64,000 nt of DNA from Polaribacter sp. SA4-10 (GTDB taxonomy: Bacteria; Bacteroidota; Bacteroidia; Flavobacteriales; Flavobacteriaceae). The notes below the pieces were generated by a model that was not told the DNA's origin, searched no databases, and was given only the letters and a program-made list of their open reading frames with translations. The DNA is taken from NCBI GenBank assembly GCA_949519155.1, contig CATIQU010000035.1, positions 310,001-374,000 on the forward strand, in the 5' to 3' direction. This document shows positions 36,255 through 46,114 of the stretch, one piece after another (position 1 is the stretch's first letter; every line of letters starts with the position of its first letter). The translations under genes were made by a program, and so were the position numbers.

Positions 36255-37664
36255 TTAATTATAAAAATAAAGATTGTCAATAAAAATTTTAGAGCCATCT
36301 CCACCTTCTAATATTAACTGCGCCATATTAGATCTACTTCCCAAACCTGTTAAACTCGAAAAAGGCAAATCGATGGATATCCAATTTTGAGAAACCAAAA
36401 TTGGTGCTCTAAAGGTTGTTGAATGTCTAGTGTCATCTCCACCTCCATAAGAACCATCTGCGCCAAAATCTACCAGGAGGACTCTAAATTCTCTACCTCC
36501 GACAATCGGACCTGGAATATATGCATCTAGATGAAAATGTGTCATCGAAGTGGCATCAATAGTTGGTGCACTATATTCCATACCCACAAAATTAAAGATG
36601 GTGTATTGCAAAATATTGTCTCCTTCTACGGTAAAATCATCTGACAATGTTGTTTGCCAAGGCGCCCAATAGCCGTTATAATAGTTTACTGGCACATTGG
36701 TATAAGCATCTGAAAATATAGAAATTACATTTGCAGGGTCTTGCGTTGGTATTGGAGCATGTGAAAATGCTCCCAAAGAATTGATGGTTAAACTACCTGA
36801 AACTTGAACCTGATTAAAGGTCGCTGTGATCACTGTAGAACCAGAATTTAATGTCGTTACTACCCCAAATTCATCAACTGTTGCAACGCTTGTATTCGAG
36901 GAACTAAAGGCTAAATAAGCAGGAGAGATCGAAATTGTTTGACTTATTTGATCCGTAAAGTTAAAAGTTGCAGAAACTCCTCCAATGGTTGTTTGCACGC
37001 CATTAAAAGAAGTAATTACTTTGTCTTCTCCTAATAAAATTAAAGCTTCAATCTCTGAAATAGTTCCCAATTTCTCAAACTTCACTTCATCCAACCAAAA
37101 ACTATAACCTTCTCCATTTTCATGACCCTCTGCATACCAAAGCATTCCTTTTTCTTGGATTAATCTGGATGCATCTGGAATTGGAATTACATATTTTACC
37201 CAGTTTGTCGTTAATTGTAATTGTTGTCTACTCACTTGAAACTTATTGTCTCCAAAATCTTGTCCAAAACCAATATCATTAATTTTTGCAGATTGTGTTG
37301 CTTTTGCCCAAAAGGTTAAAACATCGTACTCTGTTAAGTTTCGTCCACCATTGTCATCTCTAAAAATAGCTCCTGCATAAGATCCAGCAGGATCTCCTTC
37401 TACAGGCACATCAAAACGCATCGAAGAACTCCCTTTGTATTTTACTTCTGTATCTACAGAAAAAGCTTCATACTTAGAGTTTAAATATGGATAATATTCT
37501 AAGCCAGTGCTAAAACCATCGATATAAACATCTGGAGATGGTGAATAGGTTGCTAAAACGACATCTTCGGAAAGTGCTCTTTCACACCCTATGGTTATCA
37601 TTAAAAGCAGGCTTAAAAGAAAGGTGATTTTTGAATAAAATTGTTTTTTAGTTTTCATGATCAT
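36255..37664 (-). CDS. Surface lipoprotein with carbohydrate-binding-like, Big_2-like and locus-specific module M domains
   Basis: 469 residues; Met3 is an alternative start. The lipobox ITIGC places the anchor at Cys27. Domains: a beta-sandwich resembling CBM11-like galactose-binding folds (about 35-198, with SSMRFDVPV and YSFWLDEVKFEKLG), a bacterial Ig-like Big_2 domain (about 213-295, STVITATFNQVQVSGSLTI), and one copy of module M (303-469, ending GSKIFIDNLYFYN). No catalytic residues were recognised. It probably holds beta-glucan at the cell surface. It starts 6 nt after the glycosidase/barrel gene. Confidence 0.8.
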   Translation of the reverse strand: MIMKTKKQFYSKITFLLSLLLMITIGCERALSEDVVLATYSPSPDVYIDGFSTGLEYYPYLNSKYEAFSVDTEVKYKGSSSMRFDVPVEGDPAGSYAGAIFRDDNGGRNLTEYDVLTFWAKATQSAKINDIGFGQDFGDNKFQVSRQQLQLTTNWVKYVIPIPDASRLIQEKGMLWYAEGHENGEGYSFWLDEVKFEKLGTISEIEALILLGEDKVITSFNGVQTTIGGVSATFNFTDQISQTISISPAYLAFSSSNTSVATVDEFGVVTTLNSGSTVITATFNQVQVSGSLTINSLGAFSHAPIPTQDPANVISIFSDAYTNVPVNYYNGYWAPWQTTLSDDFTVEGDNILQYTIFNFVGMEYSAPTIDATSMTHFHLDAYIPGPIVGGREFRVLLVDFGADGSYGGGDDTRHSTTFRAPILVSQNWISIDLPFSSLTGLGSRSNMAQLILEGGDGSKIFIDNLYFYN

Positions 37665-37670
37665 AACTGT

Positions 37671-40600
37671 TTATTGTTTTCCAACATTAATATGAATGTA
37701 GGTTCTAATTTCCCATTCAGAACCGTTTACCTGTCCTGCAAGGTTTAAAGAAGAAGCATCTGTACTGCTAAAAGTATATCTCGGAGAATATTGATCTAGA
37801 GACCTCCAAGTTCCTCGAATTCCCATTTTGGTGTTTGGTAAAACAAACCAACCTGGCTTTCCTAAGGTGGTAGAAAAATCTAACATCAATTGTGTTGGAT
37901 AGGTTAAGTTAAAATCTCGGTGATAATCAAAAGGGCCCCAATCATTAAACTTAGCGGTAGCCGTTACTTTTAATTTATTATAAATCATTCGTATATCTCC
38001 ACCTGCTCTTTTTATCAATCGTGTATCACTTCCGTTCGCTTGACCATTTCCATAATAGAGGTTTGCAATAAATCCAAAATCTGTATTTGTTTTAGAAACA
38101 ATTCTTGAATTTACTTCCCATAAATCTTCAGCTGGTGCTGAATTTGCAAATGCAAAAATTGACCGATTGGAAAAGAAACCGATTGCAGCATCTTGCGTTG
38201 TTGGCAAGTGTCTGTAAACAAATCCTAAATTCATAGCAAAATTTGCGTCTTCCGCACGGTCATTATCCCATTCATACATCCAAGTGCCTGGTGTTGGATC
38301 GTAAGTAAATAAAATTTCTCCAGCAGTGGTTTCTCTATTGCCTCTTACAACAAATGGATCTGACTGTATGTTTCTTAATCTACCTGGCGCATCAATACCA
38401 TTTGGCATAGCATCAACTAAAGGTTTTTGCCATAAAAAGTTAGGTGCAATTTGTAGGTTTCCTGAAGTAAATGTAAACCCTGTTAAAAAGTTTGCTTGAT
38501 TTCCACTTCCTGTATCTTTCAATTTCCAGCCGGTAAAAGTGGTGACTGCATCTGCACCTCCGTTTGCAACAAGTCCCATTACGGCAGATTGTGCATACCA
38601 GTTAAAAGTTCCTTTTGTATAGGTTACTTTTAATTTACCTCCCCAATTATCTGCGCTTTTAATTTTATCGACAACTACATCACTTGTACCATCACTATTA
38701 TATCTAATATCTTGATATGTTCTACCATTTAAAGGTTGACCTCCCCAAATACCGCCTAATTGAAAACCGAAGTTCTCATACTTTCTTTCTAAAGCTGCAG
38801 TTAATCTACGTGTTTTTGGCAATGGAATAAAGCCTGATGTTTGTGCTTCTTTATTTTCAGAGACATCTTCGTGATACACACTCGTAAAACTATAATTTCC
38901 TATTTTAGTACTGTACTTTAAGAGTAGTGCAGGATTTGCTCCCCACCATAACTGAGGTCCGAAGGCTGCTTTTAATCCTTCTAAAGCTCCTTTTCCGTCA
39001 ACTTCTAGTCCTAAAATTTCTCCACCATAGATGTCTAAATTTGGACCGTAATTTGATTCTGGATATAAACCAAAAATATCACCTTCATATTGCCAATGAT
39101 AATGACCCGTTCTATAAAATCCTCTCACATTAAAATCATCTGATTTCCAATCGAAAGAAGCATTGTATACTTGTACTCTGTTATTGTCAGTAAGTGTTAC
39201 ATTCCCATTGTCTGTATTGACAACTACCGGACGATTTCTATTTTCATAAAATATTTCATCAATAGGATTTGCTGCAACATTACCTAAAACATTAAAATTT
39301 ACTTCGGCTCTCATGTTTGGAGAAGGTTGTGCTTGTACTCCAATAAAATAAGATTGCATGTGATCAAAACCTGTTCTGTTTGGATAGCCCGTATTTTCTG
39401 TGTCTGCAACATTTGGCGTGGTTAATAAACTTCCGCCAGTATTGAAGGTTGTAAACTCTGCTCTTAAATTACTCAGGCTTATTTTCTCGCTGCTTCCCAT
39501 GGTAGCATTACCACCTCTTGCTCTTAGGACACCATCCATTAAGCTAATCTTAGAAAAATGTTTTGCTACTGAATTGGATGTAACTCCTTCTCCATATGGA
39601 TTAATGCGATGTGCTTCTTGTAAAGAATAATAAGCTGCTCTTGGGTATAAAGTATACAATCCCGCAGCATTTGTAGGTCCTTTGGCGCAAATTCCAAACC
39701 ATTCTTCGTTCATATTATTACTTCCTTTTTTGAAGTCTAAATAATAACCTCCATTAGACCAAGAAGCATTGTTATCATGCACATCCAAATCTTTTGTTTG
39801 ACCAAATTTCCACCAGCCATCACTAAACTGAAAGGTAAAACCTCCTAATGAGTTTCCTGCTTTTCCTAATCCGGCTGCATTTTGATATATTTCTTTCCAA
39901 TTTTCAACCATAAAAAGCGCTTGCATTTTTTGATCCTCTGCATTGGTTACTGCATTGAAAGCATCTGAACCAAATTCGGTAAACATGATGGGCATGTTCA
40001 ATTCTTTTTTCACTCTTTTAAAGGCATCTCCAAAAGATTTCCCTCGGTACATATTTGTTCCGTAGATATCTACGTCTTTACATTCTTTTGCAACAAGGTC
40101 TAAAAAACCTAAATCGCCATTACACATGGCAACTGGATGCGAACTATCTATTTTCTTCATGGCAACTGCAGCCTTGTTAAACATTTGGTATAAATATTTA
40201 GCGGCAACAGAATAATCTCCTTCATTGATGGGTAGGTCTTCTGTTTCAGCACCTTTCCAAACCAATCCATAATTGTTTTCATTTCCTAATAGATACAAAA
40301 GTAAACCAGGCGTGTTTTTATATTCATTGACAACGTCTGTAACTTCCTTTAACAAAATTGCTTGTGTAGTAGGATCTGCATAATCTGTCTTAGCTATCCA
40401 TGCGCCATTGATCGTGAGGCCGTACCGACCAAATGAATGATTTAACATCGTATGAATGCCATACGTTTCATAGATATAAGTAATCCATTTAGGTTGCATA
40501 CCGGTATATACACGAATAGTGTTTACGCCCATATTTTTAAGCAAGCCCATTTCTGCATCTAAAGCTGCCTTAATTACATCTTCTGATTGTTTCCATAAAC

Positions 40601-40781
40601 TATACGAGTAATTTGTACCAATTGGCACATAGTCCCAATTCATTCCATTAATCATAAAGTCGTTTCCGTTAACGACCAATTTCGTCCCTTGTTGATTGTT
40701 GATTACTTTAACCCTATTTGCTTGCGCAAAAAAGCTCAAAGAACCTAAAAGTAAAATAATTCTTAAAAAATCATTCTTCAT
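37671..40781 (-). CDS. Clan GH-A glycosidase fused to an outer-membrane beta-barrel
   Basis: 1036 residues with a signal peptide (1-20, ending FFAQ). Residues about 25-425 form a TIM-barrel glycosidase (GMNWDYVPIGTNYSYSLW, GVNTIRVY). The acid/base is Glu168 in LLYLLGNENN and the nucleophile Glu269 in IMFTEFGSDAF. It resembles GH2/GH5-type glycosidases; GH158 or a related beta-1,3-glucanase family is possible. Residues about 430-1036 are dominated by alternating amphipathic strands, aromatic girdles and turn-rich loops, and end EWEIRTYIHINVGKQ, as in outer-membrane porins. There is no TonB plug. First gene of the operon down to 28475. Confidence 0.75.
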   Translation of the reverse strand: MKNDFLRIILLLGSLSFFAQANRVKVINNQQGTKLVVNGNDFMINGMNWDYVPIGTNYSYSLWKQSEDVIKAALDAEMGLLKNMGVNTIRVYTGMQPKWITYIYETYGIHTMLNHSFGRYGLTINGAWIAKTDYADPTTQAILLKEVTDVVNEYKNTPGLLLYLLGNENNYGLVWKGAETEDLPINEGDYSVAAKYLYQMFNKAAVAMKKIDSSHPVAMCNGDLGFLDLVAKECKDVDIYGTNMYRGKSFGDAFKRVKKELNMPIMFTEFGSDAFNAVTNAEDQKMQALFMVENWKEIYQNAAGLGKAGNSLGGFTFQFSDGWWKFGQTKDLDVHDNNASWSNGGYYLDFKKGSNNMNEEWFGICAKGPTNAAGLYTLYPRAAYYSLQEAHRINPYGEGVTSNSVAKHFSKISLMDGVLRARGGNATMGSSEKISLSNLRAEFTTFNTGGSLLTTPNVADTENTGYPNRTGFDHMQSYFIGVQAQPSPNMRAEVNFNVLGNVAANPIDEIFYENRNRPVVVNTDNGNVTLTDNNRVQVYNASFDWKSDDFNVRGFYRTGHYHWQYEGDIFGLYPESNYGPNLDIYGGEILGLEVDGKGALEGLKAAFGPQLWWGANPALLLKYSTKIGNYSFTSVYHEDVSENKEAQTSGFIPLPKTRRLTAALERKYENFGFQLGGIWGGQPLNGRTYQDIRYNSDGTSDVVVDKIKSADNWGGKLKVTYTKGTFNWYAQSAVMGLVANGGADAVTTFTGWKLKDTGSGNQANFLTGFTFTSGNLQIAPNFLWQKPLVDAMPNGIDAPGRLRNIQSDPFVVRGNRETTAGEILFTYDPTPGTWMYEWDNDRAEDANFAMNLGFVYRHLPTTQDAAIGFFSNRSIFAFANSAPAEDLWEVNSRIVSKTNTDFGFIANLYYGNGQANGSDTRLIKRAGGDIRMIYNKLKVTATAKFNDWGPFDYHRDFNLTYPTQLMLDFSTTLGKPGWFVLPNTKMGIRGTWRSLDQYSPRYTFSSTDASSLNLAGQVNGSEWEIRTYIHINVGKQ

Positions 40782-41287
40782 AATTTATTTATTTTAGTTG
40801 ATGGGTCTCTCTATTCATTTCCGGTAGCTTATTTGCTAAGATATATAGCAGCACAAAACCCTGTTTTTTGATAGTTTATAAATCTAAGTATTATTGACCG
40901 TCGGTTCGTTAAAAACACCTCAATAAAAAACATACAACTTTCAATAAACTAAAATCATAGCTATACAGCTAAAAAACAACCCTTATTGGATGAAAAAAAA
41001 AAGCCGCTCTCTAATTGTTGTGGTATTGTATTGCTTATTGCTGGTTTGTTGTAGATTTTGAAATTTACAAAACATATTTAGACAAGCAATATTGAATAAG
41101 AGGATCGGGTGGTAAAGCCATTTTAAGGGTCGTAATTCAATAAAGTGCGCTAAAAATGGAAACTGTATTATAAATGTCTTTTTTTATTTTTGTTTGGTAA
41201 TTTTGTTGCTAAACGACAAACTAGAAACAAGCAGAATGCTGTACTTTTTATTTCGGAAACAAGCGAGTATTCAATCTCGAAAAGGCA
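40782..41287. other. Leader region of the glycosidase operon
   Basis: Apart from the operator-like motif (41013-41037), the stretch holds a weak -7-like TAGATTTA about 110 nt upstream of the ATG, a second TTGTTGT-like half-site near 41046, and no supported gene. Confidence 0.35.
41013..41037. promoter_or_regulatory. Candidate laminarin-locus operator, site B
   Basis: AATTGTTGTGGTATTGTAT (41013-41031) matches site A (60795-60813) at 18 of 19 positions, and its right half matches site C. It lies 232 nt upstream of the glycosidase/barrel gene. A related TTGTTGT half-site begins 31 nt further right, about three helical turns away. Confidence 0.6.
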
Positions 41288-41325
41288 TAAAAAAAGGCAA
41301 TAATCTTAAGATTATTACCTTTTTA
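41288..41325 (-). terminator. Terminator of the 57-residue membrane protein gene
   Basis: AATAATCTT/AAGATTATT with flanking GGC/ACC makes a long stem with one mismatch and almost no loop. The run of As on the left gives a T tract on the minus strand. Confidence 0.75.
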
Positions 41326-41375
41326 ATTTCGTAGACTTGGGTAACATCAAAAAAACGCTACCTATATACCACTGC

Positions 41376-41549
41376 TTATTTACCTTCCGCAGCTTTTTTT
41401 GCTTCTCGCTTTAATTTTAAGTTTTCCCAAATCGTTCCACCAATCCAATAAGGAACGACAAATGTTAACAAGAAGATCAACAACCAGAAACCGGTTGTAA
41501 AGACGAACATGAATAAAACTAATCCTGAAAATTGAGAAAAATCTAACAT
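41376..41549 (-). CDS. Small hydrophobic protein (57 residues), function unknown
   Basis: A short minus-strand frame begins MLDFSQFSGLVLFMFVFTTG, continues through a second hydrophobic block ending VVPYWIGGTIWENL, and closes with a basic tail KLKREAKKAAEGK. This is a plausible one- or two-helix inner-membrane protein. It has its own terminator and is divergent from fumC. An overlapping longer frame on the same strand (to 41598) reads as low-quality sequence and is not preferred. No function can be assigned. Confidence 0.7.
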   Translation of the reverse strand: MLDFSQFSGLVLFMFVFTTGFWLLIFLLTFVVPYWIGGTIWENLKLKREAKKAAEGK

Positions 41550-41672
41550 TTGTTTTTATTTGAAAAATTATTACAGCAAAAATAATACATATTTTCATAT
41601 TCTACTATGTAAAATGAAAATTTTTCAATTGTTTTTAAAAGCAATTGATAATAGCTTTTATCTTAGTTTTCG

Positions 41673-41680
41673 TAAATTTG
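41673..41680 (+). promoter_or_regulatory. Bacteroidota -7 box (TAAATTTG) of fumC
   Basis: A perfect TAnnTTTG box ends 27 nt before the fumC ATG at 41708. A TTG at 41645-41647 is the only -33 candidate, with a rather long 25 nt spacer. Confidence 0.5.
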
Positions 41681-41707
41681 TGTTTTAATATTTCATTTCA
41701 CACAAAC

Positions 41708-43105
41708 ATGAACTACAGAATAGAAAAGGATACAATGGGACAAGTAAAGGTTCCTGCAGATAAATATTGGGGAGCGCAAACAGAACGATCTCGCAACAAC
41801 TTTAAAATTGGAGCTCCAGGATCAATGCCTCTTGAAATTGTTTATGGGTTTGCCTATCTTAAAAAAGCAGCTGCATTTACTAATTGTGAATTGGGCGTAT
41901 TAACTTCCCAAAAAAGAGATTTAATCGCGCAAGTGTGTGATGAAATTTTAGCAGGAAAGCATGATGATCAATTTCCTTTAGTTATTTGGCAAACAGGTTC
42001 AGGCACACAATCAAATATGAATGTAAATGAAGTCATTGCCAATAGAGCCCATGAAATTGCAGGAAATGTGATTGGTGAAGGCGAAAAAACGATTCAACCC
42101 AACGATGATGTGAATAAATCACAATCTTCAAACGACACCTTTCCTACTGGGATGCATATTGCAGCCTACAAGAAAATTATAGAAACCACCCTTCCAGGCA
42201 TTGAGCAGTTAAAAGCTACTTTAAAATTAAAATCAGAAGCATTTAAAGACGTTGTCAAAATAGGAAGAACGCATTTAATGGATGCTACTCCACTTACCTT
42301 AGGGCAAGAGTTTTCTGGCTATGTAGCACAATTAAACTTCGGTGTAAAAGCATTGAAAAACACCTTAGCGCATTTAAGTCAGTTAGCTTTAGGAGGTACT
42401 GCCGTTGGAACGGGATTAAACACCCCTCCTGGCTATGATTTCTTAGTTGCAAAGTACATTGCACAGTTTACTGGGTTGCCATTCATAACCGCCGAAAATA
42501 AATTTGAAGCCTTGGCTGCACATGATGCTTTTGTAGAAACACACGGATCTTTAAAGCAGATTGCCGTTTCTCTAAATAAAATTGCAAATGACATTCGTAT
42601 GATGGCTTCTGGACCACGTTCTGGAATAGGAGAATTGATGATTCCAGCAAACGAACCAGGATCATCTATCATGCCAGGAAAAGTAAACCCAACACAAGCA
42701 GAAGCCATTACCATGGTGTGTGCGCAAGTAATGGGAAATGACGTTGCGGTTACTGTTGGAGGAACGCAAGGGCATTATGAATTAAATGTTTTCAAACCCA
42801 TGATGGCTGCAAACGTATTACAGTCTGCACAATTAATAGGAGATGCTTGTAAGTCTTTTGATGAAAACTGTGCCGCGGGAATTGAACCCAACCACACAAG
42901 AATTACAGAATTAGTGAACAACTCTTTAATGTTAGTAACCGCTTTAAATACAAAAATCGGTTATTACAAGGCTGCAGAAATTGCAAATACGGCACATGAA
43001 AACGGAACTACTTTAAAAGTGGAAGCAGTTCGTTTAGGTTATGTAACTGCTGAAGAATATGATGCTTGGGTAAAGCCCGAAGAAATGATTGGTGGATTAA
43101 AGTAA
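41708..43105 (+). CDS. fumC: Class II fumarate hydratase
   Basis: 465 residues from ATG 41708 ([20 protein letters not shown]); the open frame continues upstream to 41645 but only through a promoter-like, hydrophobic, non-conserved stretch. The superfamily signature [16 protein letters not shown] is present, with the active-site His in [17 protein letters not shown] and [13 protein letters not shown] for substrate binding. It hydrates fumarate to malate in the TCA cycle. It is flanked by an unrelated small membrane protein and peptidase E. Confidence 0.96.
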   Translation: MNYRIEKDTMGQVKVPADKYWGAQTERSRNNFKIGAPGSMPLEIVYGFAYLKKAAAFTNCELGVLTSQKRDLIAQVCDEILAGKHDDQFPLVIWQTGSGTQSNMNVNEVIANRAHEIAGNVIGEGEKTIQPNDDVNKSQSSNDTFPTGMHIAAYKKIIETTLPGIEQLKATLKLKSEAFKDVVKIGRTHLMDATPLTLGQEFSGYVAQLNFGVKALKNTLAHLSQLALGGTAVGTGLNTPPGYDFLVAKYIAQFTGLPFITAENKFEALAAHDAFVETHGSLKQIAVSLNKIANDIRMMASGPRSGIGELMIPANEPGSSIMPGKVNPTQAEAITMVCAQVMGNDVAVTVGGTQGHYELNVFKPMMAANVLQSAQLIGDACKSFDENCAAGIEPNHTRITELVNNSLMLVTALNTKIGYYKAAEIANTAHENGTTLKVEAVRLGYVTAEEYDAWVKPEEMIGGLK

Positions 43106-43130
43106 TTCAATCATCTCCCTGATATTATAA

Positions 43131-43161
43131 AAAAGCTGTAATTCATTTTACAGTTTTTTTT
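43131..43161. terminator. Bidirectional terminator between fumC and pepE
   Basis: CTGTAA (43136-43141) and TTACAG (43148-43153) with a 6 nt loop are flanked by As on the left and eight Ts on the right. It serves both convergent genes. Confidence 0.8.
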
Positions 43162-43163
43162 CG

Positions 43164-43865
43164 TTAAAGCAATACTTCACTACCAGAAACTAATTCCACA
43201 GGAATACTGTCCTTTTTAAAGAGTCTTGCTTGTAAAGCTCCTTTTAACGTGATTCTTTCATTATTCACTTCAAGCCAACTTCCTTCTCGCAACCCTAAAA
43301 CGGGCGTGTCATTAAATATATGAAATTCTTGAATACGTGTTTCCCTAGTTTCTCCCATGTGTTTAGATCCAACTGCAGGATCTAAATAATGTGCATTGAT
43401 ATTAAAAGAGATAATTTCCAATGCTTTAAAACTTGGCGGATGTACTACAGGCATGTCATTGGTATTGCGAATAGAAACACCACAAATATTGCTTCCAGCA
43501 CTCGTGCCTAAATATGGAGTTCCATTTTCTAACACTGTTTTTAGTTCTGTGAAAATCTCTTTTTGATAGAGTTGGTTTAACAATTCAAAAGTATTTCCTC
43601 CACCTGTAAATATGGCTTCTGCTTCTTGAAGTGCCTTTGCTGGATTCTCAAATTCGTGAATCCCCTGCACCTTTATGTTTATTGTTGCGAATGCTTTCGC
43701 TGCTATTTTAGTATAAGCATCATAAGAGATTCCTCCTGGTCTCGCGTATGGAATGAATAATAAGGTATTAACATTCCCAAAAAAGGAAGATAACGTAGGA
43801 AGTAAGTAATCTAAATAACTGCTACCAAAAACAGTAGAGGTGCTTGCAATGATTAATTTTTTCAA
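43164..43865 (-). CDS. pepE: Dipeptidase PepE (alpha-aspartyl dipeptidase)
   Basis: 233 residues, S51 serine peptidase. The nucleophile is Ser122 in YLGTSAGSNICGVSI, and FTGGGNTFELL forms the oxyanion region. His in NINAHYLDP and the Glu/Asp following it complete the active site. It hydrolyses dipeptides with N-terminal aspartate. The length is normal and no signal peptide is seen, so it is cytoplasmic. Confidence 0.92.
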   Translation of the reverse strand: MKKLIIASTSTVFGSSYLDYLLPTLSSFFGNVNTLLFIPYARPGGISYDAYTKIAAKAFATINIKVQGIHEFENPAKALQEAEAIFTGGGNTFELLNQLYQKEIFTELKTVLENGTPYLGTSAGSNICGVSIRNTNDMPVVHPPSFKALEIISFNINAHYLDPAVGSKHMGETRETRIQEFHIFNDTPVLGLREGSWLEVNNERITLKGALQARLFKKDSIPVELVSGSEVLL

Positions 43866-43974
43866 AATTGGGTTGTTTATCGTCAGCGAATTTAAAGAAT
43901 TAAAAAGGTTATTTAATAAAAAATTACAAGAGCCTTAATACATTTTTAACAACGCCGTCTATTTTCTTTGCAAT

Positions 43975-44732
43975 ATGAAGAAAACCTTTATTAGACTCCT
44001 TTTTTGTATTATAACGATTTCTATAATGAGTCAGCATAGAAAAAATATATCAGGAATTGTTCTCTTTCAAAATCAACTTTTGTCCAACGTTCATATCATG
44101 AAAAAAAACACACAAATTGGAACGATTTCAAATGACAATGGTCTTTTTAAAATTCCAATAAAAGAAAATGATAGCCTGTTCATTTCGCACATCAATTATA
44201 AAAAAATTTTCATAATTGTTACCAATAAGCACACTTCTTCTCTGAATCTCAAAATTATATTGGATGAAAAAATAGAAATCTTAAATGAAATTACGATAGG
44301 CAATCAGAAAAGTATTTTTTATGTCGATAAAGATATTTTAACAAGTGGAGCAAAAATTTCTACAAAATCATTAAATTTACCCTTCGCAGGAACAAAAAAA
44401 GAAGAAAACAAATCAGTTGTTAAAATTAGGTCAGGAGCTGTAGTGAGTTTGGATAATTTAATAAATCTCTTAAACGGCAATAAAAAAAGAGAACGAATTC
44501 TAAAAAAAATAACAATTGAAGACAGAGAACTTGCAAAAATAAGGAATCACTTTACAGATGATTTTTTTTAAGCACGCTGAAAATTAAAAAAGAAAATATC
44601 AATTCGTTTTTAGAGTTTTGCAAAAACAAACACATAATTAGCGCCTATAATTCTAAAAATCAAATTGCATTTATGACTACAATTATACGGCATAGCAAGA
44701 GTTTTCTTTACACAATAGAAAATAAAAATTAA
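43975..44732 (+). pseudogene. Carboxypeptidase-regulatory-like domain protein, frameshifted at a T8 tract
   Basis: The first frame (43975-44571, 198 residues) has a signal peptide and a carboxypeptidase-regulatory-like domain (about 24-95: GIVLFQNQLLSNVHIMKKNT), then the INLLNGNKKRERI block. It stops after HFTDDFF at a run of eight Ts (44562-44569). Stepping back one base continues TLKIKKENINSFLEFCKNKH and so on to TAA 44730-44732, matching the C-terminal LKIP...FLxFC pattern of this family and its neighbour at 44757. One extra T, or slippage on the T8 tract, restores a 252-253-residue protein. It may be a real mutation, a phase-variable switch, or a sequencing error. Confidence 0.65.
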
Positions 44733-44756
44733 TAATTTTTTTAAAAAACTCCTTAT

Positions 44757-45533
44757 ATGGGTAAAAAATTCTTCGTTTTATTCCTCCTATTTTTTGCTTC
44801 AAAAGTACTGATAGCACAAAGAAGCACTTTTATAAAAGGACATCTTAAAGATTCTATTGGAACGATTTCCAACGCTACTATTTTAAATTTAAGTACAAAA
44901 AGAGGAACTGTTTCCAATGATGACGGAATTTTTGAAATACGTGTACGTCTGGGGGATTCTTTGCGACTCTCCTCTGTACAGCACATTACAAAAATCATCT
45001 ATATTTCTAAGGCTACTTTTATTCGTAAAGAAATAGCCGTTCGACTTCTCATTGAGACGACTGTCTTAAAAGCATTTGAGTTAAAAAAACATGATTTGTC
45101 AGGACGATTGGGAATCGATGTTAAAAAAGTAACGAAGGAGAATAAAATAAGTGCTGTAACTTTAGGGCTCCCGAATACAGGCAGAAAAAAAATGAAAAAA
45201 GTAGACCGAGAAATTTACACAGCGACCACCAGTAGTGGAGGTATTCCTTTAGATCATATATTAAATACCTTGTCTGGTAGAATAAAAATGTTGCGAAAAA
45301 AGAAGCAAATAGTTGAAGAGGACATCGATGTCCAAATACTCTTAAAGCAATACAATTACGATTTAGAAAAGAATTTCAATATTAAAAAAGACGCTACAAC
45401 GCGGTTTTTATATTTTTGTAGAACAGACACGCTGTTTAACAAGGCGCTCTTCAATAATGAATTTTCGCTTATTAAATTCTTAGAAGAAAAAGCCATCGAA
45501 TTTAATAAATTAAACAGTAATTTGGCTGACTAA
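44757..45533 (+). CDS. Carboxypeptidase-regulatory-like domain protein (paralogue of the previous gene)
   Basis: 258 residues. It has a signal peptide (about 1-20, ending VLIAQ), a carboxypeptidase-regulatory-like beta-sandwich (about 25-105: HLKDSIGTISNATILNLSTK and RGTVSNDDGIFEI), then a family-specific tail with GGIPLDHILNTLSGRIKMLR and FLYFCRTDTLFNKAL. Such proteins are periplasmic or outer-membrane associated, of unknown role. It forms a small set with the frameshifted gene before it and the DUF6702 gene 18 nt after it, an association common in Flavobacteriia upstream of M1 peptidases. Confidence 0.8.
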   Translation: MGKKFFVLFLLFFASKVLIAQRSTFIKGHLKDSIGTISNATILNLSTKRGTVSNDDGIFEIRVRLGDSLRLSSVQHITKIIYISKATFIRKEIAVRLLIETTVLKAFELKKHDLSGRLGIDVKKVTKENKISAVTLGLPNTGRKKMKKVDREIYTATTSSGGIPLDHILNTLSGRIKMLRKKKQIVEEDIDVQILLKQYNYDLEKNFNIKKDATTRFLYFCRTDTLFNKALFNNEFSLIKFLEEKAIEFNKLNSNLAD

Positions 45534-45551
45534 TTGACTTGACACTTCTTT

Positions 45552-46049
45552 ATGAAATTACAAAAAACCTTTTTACTCTTGCTAATCATTCCAATGCTTT
45601 CTTTTTCGGCACACAAGTATTACTTGAGTCTAACACAAATAAACTTCATTCCTGAATCGAAATCGGTGCAAATAATTATCAATGTTTTTATGGACGACAT
45701 TGAAACCGCACTGAACAAAGATTACAACATCGATTTACAATTGACTACCGAGAAAGAACTCACGGAAAACGATGTTTATTTTGAAAAGTATTTGAATGAA
45801 AAATTACATTTTAAAGTGAATGCCGTCGCCAAAAAATTCAATTATATAGGTAAAGAATATGATGGTGAATTGGTGTATTTCTATTTAGAAATTGAAGACA
45901 TTAGTGATGTCAATCAAATAGAAATTTCCAATAAAATACTCATTAAACACTTTCCAAAACAAGAGAACTTAATTAAATCTAAAGTTGGCAAAATCAATAA
46001 AAGTGTATTGTTAAACGCAGAAAATTATTCAGAAATTTTAAAATATTAA
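45552..46049 (+). CDS. DUF6702 family protein
   Basis: 165 residues with a signal peptide (about 1-20, ending LSFSAH). The sequence HKYYLSLTQINFIPESKSVQ followed by INVFMDDIETALN is the conserved opening of DUF6702 proteins, with a single beta-rich domain. The function is unknown; it is exported. It lies between the carboxypeptidase-regulatory-like protein and the first M1 aminopeptidase, 65 nt upstream of the latter, and probably belongs with them. Confidence 0.85.
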   Translation: MKLQKTFLLLLIIPMLSFSAHKYYLSLTQINFIPESKSVQIIINVFMDDIETALNKDYNIDLQLTTEKELTENDVYFEKYLNEKLHFKVNAVAKKFNYIGKEYDGELVYFYLEIEDISDVNQIEISNKILIKHFPKQENLIKSKVGKINKSVLLNAENYSEILKY

Positions 46050-46114
46050 GAAATTAACAACTCTATCTTAACGAATATTCATAGATTAGAAAAAAATTAA
46101 AAACAATTCACAAA

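Noticed and set aside
40990..41061. Tiny plus-strand frame MKKKSRSLIVVVLYCLLLVC resembling a signal peptide
   Set aside because: Only 23 codons, no conserved continuation, and it overlaps the operator-like motif; the similarity to a signal peptide is probably chance in T-rich DNA.
41380..41598. 72-residue minus-strand frame
   Set aside because: It overlaps the better-supported 57-residue membrane protein in another frame and has an unlikely composition.
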